Shown here in pieces: positions 24,316 through 32,475 of a stretch of DNA of 32,564 nt. The DNA is from Planctomycetota bacterium. GTDB lineage: Bacteria > Planctomycetota > Planctomycetia > Planctomycetales > Planctomycetaceae. A program made the position numbers and the translations under genes. The stretch covers positions 1 to 32,564 of the forward strand of contig JAQBWV010000053.1 of the NCBI GenBank assembly GCA_027624335.1, in the 5' to 3' direction. Below the pieces are notes generated by a model. It had not been told where the DNA came from. It saw only the letters and a list, made by a program, of their open reading frames with translations, and made no database searches. Position 1 is the first letter of the stretch. Every line of letters begins with the position of its first letter.

Positions 24316-24903
24316 CTACAGCGTGGTTCCGTCCTTGACCGTGACGCCTCCTGTTAACTCACGAACTGAAACCGTACGAGTGTTGCCGTACTCATCGTTG
24401 ATCTCGAATGTCGCCTCTGATGATGTTCCGTCCGAATAAAAGATCACGGGAGTTGACCACGAAACCCCACTCAACTCGCCCGCATCCGACAAACCCGTCA
24501 GCAGGTCGGAAGAAATGGTTGAAGCAGCACCGCCACCTGACTCGCCAAATTTGATCTGTGGTGGCAGCGTGCCTGACTGCTTTCCTCTGTTCGTTGTCTG
24601 GTCCGTTTGTTCTGTTGACGACTCCGACGCTGCTGACTGCGGAACTCGTACGTACCGCGTTCCACCAGGCTCGTACACGAACTGCCAGGTTTCATCACGA
24701 TCGAGCGCCAGTATTCGAGTTCCCGCCAGCAACGCTCTGACATCTTCTGTGGCAGACCCGGTTCGCTGATCACGCCAGCTCTGCATGAGAGGTGATGATG
24801 CCATCGACGTCAGGATTACCAGGATTACCAGCGCCAACAGGACCTCGATCAGCGTGTAAGCGCTGTGCGATGAAGTTCGGTTTGAGGCTGAATAACGATG
24901 CAT
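24316..24903 (-). CDS. gspH: T2SS minor pseudopilin GspH
   Basis: A 195-residue pseudopilin with site A15|YTLIEVLLALVILVILTSM: Ala instead of Gly at -1 and Tyr instead of Phe at +1, with Glu at +5. The region after the helix, 'SATEDVRALLAGTRILALDRDETWQFVYEPG', is GspH/FimT-like. Residues about 84-105 form a Ser/Thr/Gln-rich linker. The C terminus has 'VIFYSDGTSSEATFEI', a frequent GspH pattern (fxpdG). It joins the major pseudopilus to the tip complex. It lies 102 bp after gspG. Confidence 0.88.
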   Translation of the reverse strand: MHRYSASNRTSSHSAYTLIEVLLALVILVILTSMASSPLMQSWRDQRTGSATEDVRALLAGTRILALDRDETWQFVYEPGGTRYVRVPQSAASESSTEQTDQTTNRGKQSGTLPPQIKFGESGGGAASTISSDLLTGLSDAGELSGVSWSTPVIFYSDGTSSEATFEINDEYGNTRTVSVRELTGGVTVKDGTTL

Positions 24904-25005
24904 TTACTCGAACATTCCTGACAGTCAGTGCACAGGGCGCGTGCGACAACGCGGAACACACCCTGCTGAGTTACTGGCATTGGGCAGAAGATACTCGTAA
25001 TCGAT

Positions 25006-25464
25006 TTAGAGATTTTGTGCCCAGTTAATGACGTCGTCTTCCGAGCCTTCCTGCTGATCGGGGCCGGCTGACCAGACAGCAGGTTTGTCGATCAAGCCCT
25101 GACGATTACCGCTGGGCGGGTATTCGTAGAACAACGGGTTGCCCCAGGCGTCCTTCGGGATGTCGCTGATGAAAGGCTGCAGCTGCCGTCCCGATTTGTC
25201 GACGCCCGGCTGCATCAACATGCCGAAGACAGTTTCAGAATCACCCTGCGGATAAACTCCGTCATGCTTAACGGCGTACATCTGCACGTTCTTTTCGAAG
25301 TCGCGAATGTGAATCTTCGTGGCATCAACCATTGCTCCCTGTTGCTGTCCCAGCAGCTGTGGAACAGCGAAGGCGGCGATGACGCCGATGATGGCCAGAA
25401 CCAGCAGGACTTCAATCAGAGTGAAGCCTCGACGGGTTGATCTTTGGTTTCTTTGAGTTCTCAT
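25006..25464 (-). CDS. gspG: T2SS major pseudopilin GspG
   Basis: A 152-residue protein of normal length for GspG. The leader is short and basic (MRTQRNQRSTRR), the prepilin site is G13|FTLIEVLLVLAIIGVIAAF with Glu at +5, and 'VPQLLGQQQGAMVDATKIHI' follows. The C-terminal calcium-loop region is well conserved: 'DAWGNPLFYEYP', 'WSAGPDQQEGSEDDVINW'. GspG polymerises into the pseudopilus, and Ca2+ at this loop stabilises it in characterised systems. The ribosome-binding site (AAGGAG, seven bases from the ATG) is the best in the operon, in keeping with high demand for the major subunit. Confidence 0.97.
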   Translation of the reverse strand: MRTQRNQRSTRRGFTLIEVLLVLAIIGVIAAFAVPQLLGQQQGAMVDATKIHIRDFEKNVQMYAVKHDGVYPQGDSETVFGMLMQPGVDKSGRQLQPFISDIPKDAWGNPLFYEYPPSGNRQGLIDKPAVWSAGPDQQEGSEDDVINWAQNL

Positions 25465-25472
25465 TTTACATT

Positions 25473-25478
25473 CTCCTT
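25473..25478 (-). promoter_or_regulatory. Strong Shine-Dalgarno site of gspG
   Basis: AAGGAG on the minus strand, within gaaggaga and eight bases before the ATG at 25464. Most other operon starts have only weak sites, so this one should raise translation of the major pseudopilin. Confidence 0.75.
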
Positions 25479-25489
25479 CGGTGGGCGTT

Positions 25490-25556
25490 CCGAGACTCGC
25501 TCGGGGCGGGATGTCTGATGTTGTCCTCGCAACGTGCTTCCACGCTGCACGTGGAA
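25490..25556 (-). promoter_or_regulatory. Two hairpins between gspF and gspG
   Basis: ccgag/ctcgg (25490-25504, five-base loop) and ttccacg/cgtggaa (25538-25556, five-base loop) are both perfect stems in the 106-bp gspF-gspG gap. Neither has a T tract. They could protect a processed 5' end of the gspG mRNA or slow transcription between the platform genes and the pseudopilin genes. Confidence 0.45.
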
Positions 25557-25570
25557 CTCAGGACAGGATA

Positions 25571-26779
25571 TCACAGGACCGAGGAACTCTGCAGAACTGG
25601 CAGCAGTAACCCCAGCATCACAAACAAAATGAGCGTCGCCATGATCAGCAGCATGACAGGCTCGAGCAATCGCACAAACAGTTCGAGGTAACGATACGTT
25701 CGTCGCTCCATGCTCTCGGCGATGTCAACCAGAACTTTTTCCAGGTTATTTGCTTCTTCGGCGACGGCAATAATTTCGACGGTTTCTTCGGGAAATTCCC
25801 CGCTCGACCTCAACGGTTCAGCCAGCGATTTTCCCGCTGCGATAAAGTCACTCGCCGTATGGATCGCGTTGGACAGGATTCGATTACCGGTCGCATCCTT
25901 TGCGATTCTCAACGAGTTCAGGATCGGCACACCGTTATTCAACAGCGTTCCCAGGATCCGGCAGAAGCGAGCGATCGCCAGGCTGCGGTAAATACGTCCG
26001 GCACCTGGGGCCTCGAGCTTAACTCGATCAAGGATCAGTCGTCCTTCGTCAGTCCGGCAATACTGCATCGCCAGACCAATGCCACCTGCCGCCGCGAGCG
26101 CGACGAACAAGCCATAGTTGCCCAGGGTATCGCTGATCGCAACGACGGCGGTTGTCGCCCACGGCAGTTCGCCGCGAGCTTCCAGTCGCTGAAAGACCGG
26201 TTCGAATTTCGGCACGAACCAGACCATCATCACTGTCAGGACAACGCTGCCGACGACCGAGAGAAACAGCGGATAAACCGTCGCGCCAATGACTCGGCCC
26301 TTAAGGTCTTCCTGATGTTCGGTGAAATCGGCGATGCGACGCAGGACGTCTTCCAGAAAACTGCCTTCCTCACCGGCTCTGACCATGCTGACAGCGAGTT
26401 CCGGAAACACGTTTCCATGCTGACGCAGGGCTTCCGCCAGCCGGGTTCCCTCGGCGACGTCGTCACGCACTTCCTGCAGGACAACCTTAAGGACTTTGTT
26501 ACGCGTCTGCCTCTGCAGTAATTCCAGTGATCGCAACAACGGCACGCCCGATCGTAGAAGATCACTGAGCTGTGCATAAAACGTTGCCAGATCACGAGCC
26601 CTGACGCGACGTCCGCGCAGACGTTCATCGCTTCTGGCTGACTCAGCCAGTTCGATCCTGAGCGGAAAGAGTTGGCGCGAAGAGAGCGTCGAGACAACTT
26701 CTGTCTCGGTACCGGCCGTCAGAAGTCCTCGAACTTCCTGGCCGGACATTGCTCGCGCGATGTATTGAAATTCTGGCAT
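25571..26779 (-). CDS. gspF: T2SS inner-membrane platform protein GspF
   Basis: A 402-residue polytopic protein of normal length. The N terminus (FQYIARAMSGQEVRGLL) is typical. Two homologous GspF domains span about 64-187 and 267-389, each with the cytoplasmic helical pattern (FYAQLSDLLRSGVPLLRSLELL and FCRILGTLLNNGVPILNSLRIA). Predicted membrane helices are at about 164-189, 220-238 and 373-396, as in other GspF/PilC proteins. The 'P.....MVRAGEEGSFLEDVL' and 'IIAVAEEANNLEKVL' motifs are conserved. It couples GspE to pseudopilus assembly. It follows gspE after 75 bp; no clear ribosome-binding site was seen at this start. Confidence 0.96.
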   Translation of the reverse strand: MPEFQYIARAMSGQEVRGLLTAGTETEVVSTLSSRQLFPLRIELAESARSDERLRGRRVRARDLATFYAQLSDLLRSGVPLLRSLELLQRQTRNKVLKVVLQEVRDDVAEGTRLAEALRQHGNVFPELAVSMVRAGEEGSFLEDVLRRIADFTEHQEDLKGRVIGATVYPLFLSVVGSVVLTVMMVWFVPKFEPVFQRLEARGELPWATTAVVAISDTLGNYGLFVALAAAGGIGLAMQYCRTDEGRLILDRVKLEAPGAGRIYRSLAIARFCRILGTLLNNGVPILNSLRIAKDATGNRILSNAIHTASDFIAAGKSLAEPLRSSGEFPEETVEIIAVAEEANNLEKVLVDIAESMERRTYRYLELFVRLLEPVMLLIMATLILFVMLGLLLPVLQSSSVL

Positions 26780-26854
26780 GGGCTGAGAGAAGCATGAACG
26801 ACGAACAGGTAAGGGCGAAAACTGGTCACCCGTCTGTGAGCGTCAGTCATCCGT

Positions 26855-28537
26855 TCAAACAACGTCTCCTTTAGTGATTCGCAGGACGTCTTCAATACTT
26901 GTCGTACCATTCAGCACGTGCAGCCATCCACACTGGCGAAGAGTGACCATTCCATGCTCGACTCCGTATTGACGAATGCGAGTCGAGCTGACTCGTTCGC
27001 CGCACATTTCACGAATCGCGTCGTCCGAAATCAGCAACTCGAAGGCCCCGATCCGACCGGAGTAACCAGTGTCGCTGCATTCGCGGCATCCGACCGGTCG
27101 CCAGAGTTGTTCGACATCCCGGTTGGGGAAGTCTTTGGGTAGTTCATCCGGAGAAGGTCGATACGCCTCACGGCAGTGCGAACACAGACGTCGCACCAGC
27201 CGCTGAGCCATGACGCCTTCCACCGTACTGGCAACCAGGTACGGCTCGACCCCCATGTCGACCAGTCGAGTGAACGAACTGGCGGCATCGTTGGTGTGGA
27301 GCGGGCTGAACAGCAGGGGACCAGTGAGAGATGCTTGAATCGACGCTTCGGCGGTTTCGTAGTCGCGAATTTCACCAATCAGAATGACGTCGGGGTCATG
27401 CCGCAGGATGGACCGTAAGCCGGCCGCGAAGGTCAGTCCGATGCGACTGTGGACTTGAATCTGACTGATACCGTCGAGCTGGTATTCAACCGGATCTTCG
27501 ACAGTGATGATCTTGGTATGAGCGTTTCTGATTTCGTTCAGACCGCTGTACAGCGTCGTCGATTTGCCGCTGCCTGTCGGGCCTGTCACCAGAACAATCC
27601 CGTGCGGCAAAGCAATCAATCTCTGGAACGGCTTATAGATAGGATCCGGCATCCCCATGCTGCTCAGGTTGAAGACCATCCGCCCCTTATCGAGGATTCG
27701 GAGGACTACGCCCTCACCGTGCAGCATTGGAATGATGGAAACGCGAACGTCGATGTCGCGCCCGGCAACTCTCAATTCAATACGACCATCCTGCGGCAAT
27801 CGCTTCTCGGCAATATTCAACCGCGACATGATCTTCAAACGGGTAACAATCGCGGCGTAAAACTGATTGATTTCCTGCGGTACCGACTGGATTCGAAGCA
27901 TGCCGTCGACGCGGTAACGGACGCGCAGGCCGCGTTCGCCAGGTTCGATATGTACGTCGCTGGCGTTCTGATGCAACGCTTCGAGCAGCAGTTCGTTCAC
28001 CAGGCGGATGACTGACGCCTGCTGAGCCATCTCGGCCAGTTCACCGTCGGCCCTTGAAGCTTCCGCGAGGTAATCATCGTCGTCGTCCGTCTTCTGCTTG
28101 ACGAGTTCGTTGATCGTGTCGCCGCCGACGCCCAGCTTCACTTTGATGAGCTGCACGACGTCGTCGTGTCGCGCCAGAACAGGCTCAAGACGGAGTCCGC
28201 TGATCGAGCTCAGTTCATCCAGCGCTTCCAGGTCAAACGGGTCACTCGTTGCGACTTCGACTCGCCCATTGTCACGCCGCAGAGGCAGCAGGGAATGTCG
28301 ATAAATCGTCGACGTTGGAAACAGGCTCAGCAGTTCGGGGTCAATCTCGAAGTCTTTGAGCTCGACATACTTCATCCCCAGCTCATCGGCGAAGGCCTGC
28401 AGAGTCTGCTCTTCAGTCAGCAGACCCATCTCGATGACCGCTCGGTCAAACCGATGGCCGTTGGCCTGTCGGCGCACCAGGTCTCCCTGGTCCGTGGTCA
28501 ACAGGCCGCGTCGGATGAGAACTTCGCTGATTTCCAT
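26855..28537 (-). CDS. gspE: T2SS assembly ATPase GspE
   Basis: A 560-residue cytoplasmic ATPase that powers pseudopilus assembly. Residues 1-140 form an N-terminal GspE/MshE-N domain, the region that in some relatives binds c-di-GMP. Walker A is GPTGSGKST (319-327), the Asp box 'TVEDPVEYQ' is at 345-353, and Walker B '[12 protein letters not shown]' is at 381-392. The His box reads '[15 protein letters not shown]', with Pro where most family members have His after 'TG' and another Pro in place of Thr before LHTND. The tetracysteine zinc site is complete: C452-xx-C455 and C484-xx-C487. It is separated from the D-like gene by 188 bp containing an inverted repeat. Confidence 0.97.
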   Translation of the reverse strand: MEISEVLIRRGLLTTDQGDLVRRQANGHRFDRAVIEMGLLTEEQTLQAFADELGMKYVELKDFEIDPELLSLFPTSTIYRHSLLPLRRDNGRVEVATSDPFDLEALDELSSISGLRLEPVLARHDDVVQLIKVKLGVGGDTINELVKQKTDDDDDYLAEASRADGELAEMAQQASVIRLVNELLLEALHQNASDVHIEPGERGLRVRYRVDGMLRIQSVPQEINQFYAAIVTRLKIMSRLNIAEKRLPQDGRIELRVAGRDIDVRVSIIPMLHGEGVVLRILDKGRMVFNLSSMGMPDPIYKPFQRLIALPHGIVLVTGPTGSGKSTTLYSGLNEIRNAHTKIITVEDPVEYQLDGISQIQVHSRIGLTFAAGLRSILRHDPDVILIGEIRDYETAEASIQASLTGPLLFSPLHTNDAASSFTRLVDMGVEPYLVASTVEGVMAQRLVRRLCSHCREAYRPSPDELPKDFPNRDVEQLWRPVGCRECSDTGYSGRIGAFELLISDDAIREMCGERVSSTRIRQYGVEHGMVTLRQCGWLHVLNGTTSIEDVLRITKGDVV

Positions 28538-28617
28538 TAATCTTTGCCCGCCGGGAGAATATACCGGTCCTGCGTTTCAACAGTGAACGTCCAGAAATCG
28601 TCGTCATTTTCGTGAAA

Positions 28618-28694
28618 TGCGTGAAGCGCAGCGGAACGCACCATTACCAGCAGGCTGAAACCGCATTCAGGTGCGTTGCACTCCGCTTCACGCA
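28618..28694. repeat. 25-bp inverted repeat between the secretin-like gene and gspE
   Basis: The left arm (28618-28642) and right arm (28670-28694) pair at 22 of 25 positions around a 27-base spacer. They carry the motifs tgcgtgaagcgca and gcttcacgca. Part of the right arm recurs at the gspH/gspI junction. In RNA the element would form a long, stable stem-loop between the first and second genes of the operon. No coding sequence was found in it. Confidence 0.75.
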
Positions 28695-28725
28695 CCCTGT
28701 GAAAACCGCCCGTCTCATACCTGGT

Positions 28726-31700
28726 TTATCGTCCGCGACTGCTGCCGCTGCCACCAGGACCTCTTCCTCCACCGCCCGGGAAGCCGCCTCGGGTTGAACC
28801 CGCGCCAGGAGTTCCGCTGCCGCCAAACGTGCCACCGGGACGCCCCCCTCCGCCCTGCTCCAATGCCCTCTGAATGAACTGCTGCCTTATTTGATCTGCA
28901 GCCTGTTGTGAATTGTCAGTATCTGGAGTTCTATCAGCTGACGACGAGCGACTGCCTGTCGAGCTGGTGCTGACTTTCACTCGCGGCATCAGCGCCCCGA
29001 TCGTCTGACGTAGAATTGCGGAGCTGGCGTGTTCCAGCGGCACAATTCTGATGGTACGACGAGCGTTCAAGGCGGCCTCATCGATCTCGGCGACCATCTC
29101 CGAAACCCGCAGATACATCGGCTCGCTGCTGGAGACGTACAGCCGACTGTTCTGATAGTCGATCCCCAGCGTCATCTGCACTTTCTGGGTAGGCGACGCG
29201 CTAGCGCCACCGCCGCCCATCAAAGCGGCCAACGGATTGCCACCGCCGCCGCCGCCTCGCTGCTGCTGTGCAGCCTGAGGGGGTGTCAGCTCTTCTTTGA
29301 AAACGTCGCGAATGATCTCCGCCACTTCATCTACTTGAGCGTGCTTCACCGCGATGTAGCGAGGCGCGCGGTCGCGCAATTGTTCCGGCAATTCTGATGC
29401 GTCCAGGATTCTGAGGACGTCTTCGACTTCATCGATCTGATGCGTCGGACCGCTGACGAACAGTGAGTTGGACCGGACGTCAGGAATAATCCGCAGCGTC
29501 TGCGGCCCTGACAGCATGGAATTCAAGCCGGTCATGTCCATCAACCCTCGCCCCATCGACGAAAGCCCGCCGGACAGTTCGCTCATGAATCCACCGTCTG
29601 AATCGCCGAGCGACGTCGTTACGGAACTGGTTGGAAACAATCGTTCGAGTATTGCCGCCGTCTGTGTGGCATCTGCTGATCGCAGATAAAACACTGTCCA
29701 CTGTGTTTTGGGCGGCATTGCCTGAGCCAATGAACTAATGACCTCTTCGAGTCGATCCAGAGCCTCTTCATCATCTGAAGCGATGACAAGATTTCCGCCT
29801 TGAATTGTGATGGCGATCGGAGCATCTGGATTCGAGGCTGCTCTTTCTCCATTCTCCGGTGCCGCTTTATCGCGAACAGTTTCGGCGCCTGCCAGGTCCT
29901 GAAACAACTGCTTCTGATCATCGTCCAGAGCAGCATCGCGTGAGTCTGTCGAAGACTCTTGAGGCTCGCGATCTGTTCCTGCTTCATCTGCAAACAAATC
30001 CTCATGTGAGATGTCATCAGCAAAGGCAAAGGCCAGGTCACCATCAAACGTGCGGAAGCTGGCCGACTGGTTAGCCTTTGAAGCAGGATCAGCCACAGGA
30101 GGCTTCGACCCTTCGGGAGTGGTTGGCACTGAATTCGACCCTGCCGCATCCGGCGTCAGCTGAAACGGAGAATCTGAAGAAGGGACGCGGCGTTCGCGGA
30201 TCGCGCCGGCAGCCGAGGGGATTACCGTGCGGATCGGGTTTCTCCCCTGCACATTCCAGATCTTTTCCAGCGCCTGCAGAAACTCCTGTGGATTGCGTCC
30301 TCCCAGCGGAATCGTGCGGAGGTTGCCGGTGCCTCCATAGCCACCGCCGTCGACCGGTTCGAGCTGCGTCACCAGCAGCTTGATCTGAGAAACCTGATCA
30401 GGTGAGCCACGCACGACCAGCGCATTGCTCGTCGGATGCGGCTGCACCACGGGCGCTCCGTCTTCGTCAGCGTAGAACAGAGACTGAATCGAAGTGGTCG
30501 CCGTGTAGGCATCCATCCGCACGAGCGGGATCACTGCTAACTGGCTCGCACCACTGCCAACGCCATCCAACTGGCGAATCGTTGTTTCAATTTCCCGATG
30601 CACTTCCTCAGTAGCCTTGATGTGAATTCGTCGCGAACGCCCGTCCTCATTAACCACGGTACCTGGAAACAGCACGTCAAGCGTCTTGGTGACTTCCATC
30701 GGATCGGCCGTCTCAAGCTGGTAAACCTTGAAGTACGGCTCACGACTGGAACGGCTGAACTGTCCATCGAGCGGCGGTAGATCAAGAGCTTCAATGGCCT
30801 CTTCAATAATCTTGATATCTGTCGGGCTGGCAGTGACCAGCAGTGAGTTCGTTCGCTCATCGATAGCGATCGTGACTGTCGCGTTGGCGTCAGCAGGAGC
30901 CGGTGGCACATATCGAGGATCGCGAGGATCCCGCGAGTAACTGCTGCTACTACTGCTGCTGCTGCTACTCCCGTATCGCGAGCGAGGATCATAACGACTA
31001 CTGGATGACCCGCTCACGTTTTCGAAACCACGCTGACCGAGGGCGAACAGGTCGCGAACGACCGTTTCGGCATCGAGCACGGAGATATGTTTCAGCTCGA
31101 ACTTGCGGAAGATCTTGTCACCATCTTCCAGTTCGATGCCGCTGAGTAGCCCGTAAATCCGCAACAGGTTGCTGCCGATGTCAGTCACAACAAGTTTGTT
31201 CGCCTTGTTGAGTGCCACCACCTTCCCCTGCGGTCCGAGCAGTTCGCGAGCTTCAGTAGCCGCCTCCTCAGCAGTCATTCCCAGAATCGGCATCAGGACC
31301 GACATCAGTTCATTTCGTCCACGCGACGGCAACTCTTCCAGAGTCACCGTAGGAACCAGGTTCGGTGGAATGCCATTGTCGATGTTCACGACAACGAGGA
31401 ATTCATTCCGGCGAACCAGAATGTAACCTTTCTGAATGAGATACCCATTGAGAACATCCAGAGCTTGCGTCGGTGTGTACTTACGGCTGTCGCGATAGTT
31501 AAAAGTGCCGGGCGGAACTGCGTTCAGATCAAGAGTCAATCCCGCCGCATTGGAGAACAAAGTCAGCACGTCAGTCCAGGGCGCATAGCGGAAATTGAAC
31601 GACAGCTCTTTGATGAGTACTCCGTCTCCGGCAGCGTCCGCTCCAAACGACACAACTGTTGATTCGCCTTCCAGGAAAGTCGTCGCCGGTGTTGTCACCG

Positions 31701-32475
31701 CCGCCGACGACGGTGTCGGAATGGTTTCCGCAAGAGCTGCGGGCTGGCGTATCTGACCTTCGTCGCGTCGCTGAGGTCCGAAGGGAGACTGCTGATTTTC
31801 GGCAAACGCAAACGGCTTCCCTTTTATCTGTTCGAACGTGTGACGCTGCTCGTCGGACAAAACCGCTGAAGCGTTCTTCTCAAACTCTACTCGCAGTGCG
31901 TCGCTTTTTGCGTCCCGCTCTTCGTCGGAAAGATTGCGATTGGATCGCACTTCGCGACGCGTGTCTTCGTACTTCTGAGACAGCTCTTCGATCTTCGCCC
32001 GCTGATCGTCGGAAACGCTGAACTGACCTGCGAGTTCAGGATCGGCAAACGCTCGCATTCCCTGCCGTTGCAATACAAGCTCACCCAGCCGCGACCGTTG
32101 CTCGGGTTCGAGAATCCCGTTGACTTTCTTGTCGAGGACACCTCGCCTCTCTCCGAAAATCGCTCGGCGCTCTTCGTCATTCGTTGCGGCGTCGGCGCGC
32201 GCCTCGATGTCCTGCATCTCGGGGCTGTCTCGCAGCCCGGATTGCGCCTCAACCAGACTCGTTTTTTGCTCGTCCGTGAGGCCGACTTCACCGGCAACGT
32301 CTTCACGTTGCAGCAATTCCAGCGGACTGCTTCCGCCACCAGATCCTCTTCCGCCACCGGGTCGACCGCGGCCACTGCCTGGACCCCCGAACTGGGCTTG
32401 TCCAACCTGGGCGGCGGCGAACAGCAGGACCATCGTCACCACCGATGTGGACAAAATGTTATCTATTTTCATCAT
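28726..32475 (-). CDS. Giant GspD-like protein with secretin N-domains but no visible secretin barrel
   Basis: A 1,249-residue exported protein with a signal peptide (cleavage near A27, VGQAQ|F). A Gly-rich stretch (29-50) is followed at about 50-220 by helical Spy/CpxP-like LTxxQ repeats (LTDEQKTSL, 'LEPEQRSRL', 'LSDEQRHTF'). An N0-like domain lies at about 287-366 (FRYAPWTDVLTLFSNAAGL), then roughly eight N1/NolW-type modules, for example 374-445, 457-565, 581-637, 645-706, 718-918, 926-1025, 1039-1132 and 1139-1168. Ser10 (503-512), Gly-rich and acidic inserts separate them. The protein then ends in a Gln/Gly-rich tail. The C-terminal pore-forming secretin domain (with its 'VPxLGdIPxxGxLF'-type motif) is not seen. 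It is first in the T2SS operon, so a GspD-like role is inferred, but the pore must be unusual or separate. Confidence 0.85.
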   Translation of the reverse strand: MMKIDNILSTSVVTMVLLFAAAQVGQAQFGGPGSGRGRPGGGRGSGGGSSPLELLQREDVAGEVGLTDEQKTSLVEAQSGLRDSPEMQDIEARADAATNDEERRAIFGERRGVLDKKVNGILEPEQRSRLGELVLQRQGMRAFADPELAGQFSVSDDQRAKIEELSQKYEDTRREVRSNRNLSDEERDAKSDALRVEFEKNASAVLSDEQRHTFEQIKGKPFAFAENQQSPFGPQRRDEGQIRQPAALAETIPTPSSAAVTTPATTFLEGESTVVSFGADAAGDGVLIKELSFNFRYAPWTDVLTLFSNAAGLTLDLNAVPPGTFNYRDSRKYTPTQALDVLNGYLIQKGYILVRRNEFLVVVNIDNGIPPNLVPTVTLEELPSRGRNELMSVLMPILGMTAEEAATEARELLGPQGKVVALNKANKLVVTDIGSNLLRIYGLLSGIELEDGDKIFRKFELKHISVLDAETVVRDLFALGQRGFENVSGSSSSRYDPRSRYGSSSSSSSSSSYSRDPRDPRYVPPAPADANATVTIAIDERTNSLLVTASPTDIKIIEEAIEALDLPPLDGQFSRSSREPYFKVYQLETADPMEVTKTLDVLFPGTVVNEDGRSRRIHIKATEEVHREIETTIRQLDGVGSGASQLAVIPLVRMDAYTATTSIQSLFYADEDGAPVVQPHPTSNALVVRGSPDQVSQIKLLVTQLEPVDGGGYGGTGNLRTIPLGGRNPQEFLQALEKIWNVQGRNPIRTVIPSAAGAIRERRVPSSDSPFQLTPDAAGSNSVPTTPEGSKPPVADPASKANQSASFRTFDGDLAFAFADDISHEDLFADEAGTDREPQESSTDSRDAALDDDQKQLFQDLAGAETVRDKAAPENGERAASNPDAPIAITIQGGNLVIASDDEEALDRLEEVISSLAQAMPPKTQWTVFYLRSADATQTAAILERLFPTSSVTTSLGDSDGGFMSELSGGLSSMGRGLMDMTGLNSMLSGPQTLRIIPDVRSNSLFVSGPTHQIDEVEDVLRILDASELPEQLRDRAPRYIAVKHAQVDEVAEIIRDVFKEELTPPQAAQQQRGGGGGGNPLAALMGGGGASASPTQKVQMTLGIDYQNSRLYVSSSEPMYLRVSEMVAEIDEAALNARRTIRIVPLEHASSAILRQTIGALMPRVKVSTSSTGSRSSSADRTPDTDNSQQAADQIRQQFIQRALEQGGGGRPGGTFGGSGTPGAGSTRGGFPGGGGRGPGGSGSSRGR

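Larger units (their letters stand above)
18345..32475 (-). other. Type II secretion system gene cluster (probable operon)
   Basis: Ten consecutive genes on the minus strand in the order secretin-like D, E, F, G, H, I, J, K, L and an EF-hand protein. The I/J, J/K and L/EF-hand junctions overlap by four bases, a sign of translational coupling; gaps elsewhere are 74-188 bp, and two of them contain repeat elements. The set would build the cytoplasmic ATPase, inner-membrane platform and pseudopilus of a T2SS. GspC, GspM, GspN and the prepilin peptidase are absent, and the D-like protein lacks a visible barrel, so further components must lie elsewhere or be dispensable. Confidence 0.85.

Noticed and set aside
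30930..30975. Short triplet repeats (ctgctgctactact) suspected as a repeat array
   Set aside because: These are in-frame Ser codons forming a Ser10 tract in the secretin-like protein, not spacer-separated repeats or a CRISPR array.
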